A stretch of DNA of 64,000 nt, from the NCBI RefSeq assembly GCF_013141695.1, contig NZ_WHNY01000074.1, positions 203,993 to 267,992 on the forward strand, in the 5' to 3' direction. The position numbers and the translations under genes were made by a program. Shown here in pieces: positions 62,732 to 64,000 of this stretch (the first letter of the stretch is position 1; each line of letters begins with the position of its first letter). The stretch is from Paenibacillus plantarum (GTDB lineage Bacteria > Bacillota > Bacilli > Paenibacillales > NBRC-103111). A model generated the notes under the pieces. The model had not been told where the DNA came from, did not search any database, and worked only from the letters and a program-made list of their open reading frames with translations.

Positions 62732-63697
62732 TTACCAAATACTATGATTCGAAAATTTCCTAGCCAATCTATTCACAACAATGAGCAGGATTAAATTAAT
62801 CACTGAATTAAATAACCCGACAGCTGTGGCGAAGCTGTAATTCGCATTCAGCAGTCCCACTTTGTACACATAGGTCGCGATAATTTCGGAATTGACCGTA
62901 TTCAGTGGATTTTGCAATAAATAGACTTTCTCAAAGCCAATCGCCATCACATTACCTACATTCAAGATAAGGACGACGACAATGGTAGGCAAAATGCCAG
63001 GTAAATCTACATGGATAATTTTTTGTATCCGTGAAGCACCGTCAACTTTGGCCGCCTCATAGAGGGAAGGATCCACGCCGGCTAAAGCAGCCAAGAAAAT
63101 GACCGAATAATAGCCCGCCGTCTGCCAAATGTCCGACCACACATAGATCGAACGAAACATGCCGGGTTCTCCTAGAAAATTAATCGAATCCATCCCGAAA
63201 TGATTCATCACCACGTTCACAAAACCGAGGCGAGGCGCCAGAAAAAGCATAATAATAGACACCATTACAACGGTAGAAATGAAATAAGGTGCAAAGGAAA
63301 CGAGTTGGACCAGCTTCTTGAAGCGCTGATTGCGCACTTCATTGATCGCGAGCGCCAACAAGATAGGAATCGGGAAACCAACAATTAGCAGGTATCCACT
63401 GATAAAAATCGTGTTCTTCACTAATGTCCAGAACAACGGATTTTCAAAAAACAATTGAAAGTTCTTAAACCCTACCCATGGGCTTCCCCAGATCCCTTTC
63501 GTGACATTGTAGTCCTTAAAGGCAAGCACCGCGTTCAATATCGGGTAATACTTGAATATAAGGAAATACAACGCGGGTGGAATGATGAGCAGATACAACT
63601 GCCAGTGCTTCTTGAAGCTTCTGGTCGCTGCCTCCACGATGCCAAGTCGACTGCTTTTGACCAGCGAACTCTGATTGGTGACTAGTCCTTTATCCAA
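62732..63697 (-). CDS. Sugar ABC transporter permease, LplB/YteP type (fourth importer)
   Basis: A 321-residue permease with six helices. The opening KHWQLYLLIIPPALYFLIFKYYPILNAVLAFKDYN is typical, with EAA motif YEAAKVDGASRIQKIIHVDLPG. The TTG start codon has a strong AGGGGG site six bases before. It is the first gene of the operon that continues with the second permease and the binding lipoprotein. Confidence 0.9.
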   Translation of the reverse strand: MDKGLVTNQSSLVKSSRLGIVEAATRSFKKHWQLYLLIIPPALYFLIFKYYPILNAVLAFKDYNVTKGIWGSPWVGFKNFQLFFENPLFWTLVKNTIFISGYLLIVGFPIPILLALAINEVRNQRFKKLVQLVSFAPYFISTVVMVSIIMLFLAPRLGFVNVVMNHFGMDSINFLGEPGMFRSIYVWSDIWQTAGYYSVIFLAALAGVDPSLYEAAKVDGASRIQKIIHVDLPGILPTIVVVLILNVGNVMAIGFEKVYLLQNPLNTVNSEIIATYVYKVGLLNANYSFATAVGLFNSVINLILLIVVNRLARKFSNHSIW

Positions 63698-64000
63698 AAC
63701 AAAACCCCCTAGATCTTCTGTCTCACAAATGATTGCGCTCTCTTGAGCCTTATTCTAGGGGATTATTGCCTGTAATAGATAGGTACACTTGCGTTATTTC
63801 ACGTACAATTGGCGGTAAATGGAGGGTACATCTGTCATTGGATCATCCAACTTCGCTTTGGTGGAGGAGCTGTGTGGGGGTGCGGGGCAATGGCATGGAC
63901 ATGGACACTGACTCGATGCATGGGCGTGGGGCGTGGGAACCGGGGCATAGACACAAGTTAATATCTTGGGGTTTTCGGGAAAGTGGCTTTAGTCCGATAT
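63698..64000. other. Upstream region of the fourth importer; G-rich right edge
   Basis: About 300 bases with no supported gene. The part nearest the permease probably holds its promoter. From about 63850 the plus strand is unusually rich in G runs (GGGGG, GGGG, GGG repeated) and contains the short repeat ATGGACATGGACA. I see no coding frame in it. Confidence 0.45.

Noticed and set aside
1..64000. CRISPR arrays, tRNA, rRNA and insertion sequences
   Set aside because: No evenly spaced direct repeats, no cloverleaf or rRNA-like sequence, and no transposase was found by reading. The three TTAACTG repeat regions are too degenerate and irregular in spacing to be CRISPR.

Overview
The window looks like a chromosome segment of Paenibacillus or a close relative in the Paenibacillaceae. 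This is inferred from gene content: YesM/YesN-type two-component systems beside Lpl-type sugar importers, maltodextrin import genes, an EcsC protein, a PAS sporulation-type kinase, strong AGGAGG ribosome binding sites, Bacillota-style terminators and a T-box. No rRNA, tRNA, CRISPR array, insertion sequence or phage gene was seen.

Layout. 1-3.6 kb: the end of an MFS transporter, a PAS histidine kinase and a berberine-bridge-type flavin oxidase. 3.7-7.3 kb: an arsenic resistance island, arsM and arsR on the minus strand, divergent from arsR-arsB-arsC, with three perfect ArsR-type operator sites. 7.3-15.4 kb: serC under a T-box leader, then a patch of small accessory genes (VOC protein, DUF1349, DUF6194, nucleotidyltransferase, VanZ, DUF421). 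Two of these look damaged: a truncated 122-residue gene and a frameshifted vanZ. 15.4-22 kb: an acyl-CoA synthetase/SDR pair, a Tat-type phosphoesterase, and an iron-siderophore binding protein beside a Btr-like AraC regulator with a Fur-like box. 22-26.5 kb: a secreted beta-propeller protein, a racemase-like protein and an alditol-oxidase-like enzyme. 26.6-33.2 kb: a maltodextrin operon (binding protein, two permeases, GH13 glycosidase), divergent from a LacI regulator, with a perfect 20-bp palindrome between them.

34.5-47.8 kb: the most striking block. It is a one-strand polysaccharide-utilisation locus reading response regulator, sensor kinase, two Lpl-type permeases, binding lipoprotein, a secreted 1010-residue beta-helix glycoside hydrolase, a leaderless 639-residue paralogue, and a secreted GH16 glucanase. 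The plausible logic is sensing and transcriptional activation, extracellular cutting, uptake of oligosaccharides, then a second cut in the cytoplasm. 47.9-53.7 kb: a second importer with its own YesN/YesM pair. 53.8-60 kb: EcsC, a small basic protein, a Ser/Thr kinase, two MFS proteins and an SGNH hydrolase. 60-63.7 kb: a fourth sugar importer.

None of the four sugar importers has an ATPase gene in the window, which fits the shared-ATPase (MsmX) arrangement of Bacillota. Three intergenic regions (about 17.9-18.1, 33.4-33.6 and 58.6-58.8 kb) carry the same family of degenerate, AT-rich, partly inverted repeats built around TTAACTG and TCCATCTA. I do not recognise this family from the literature, and it is the best candidate for undescribed structure.
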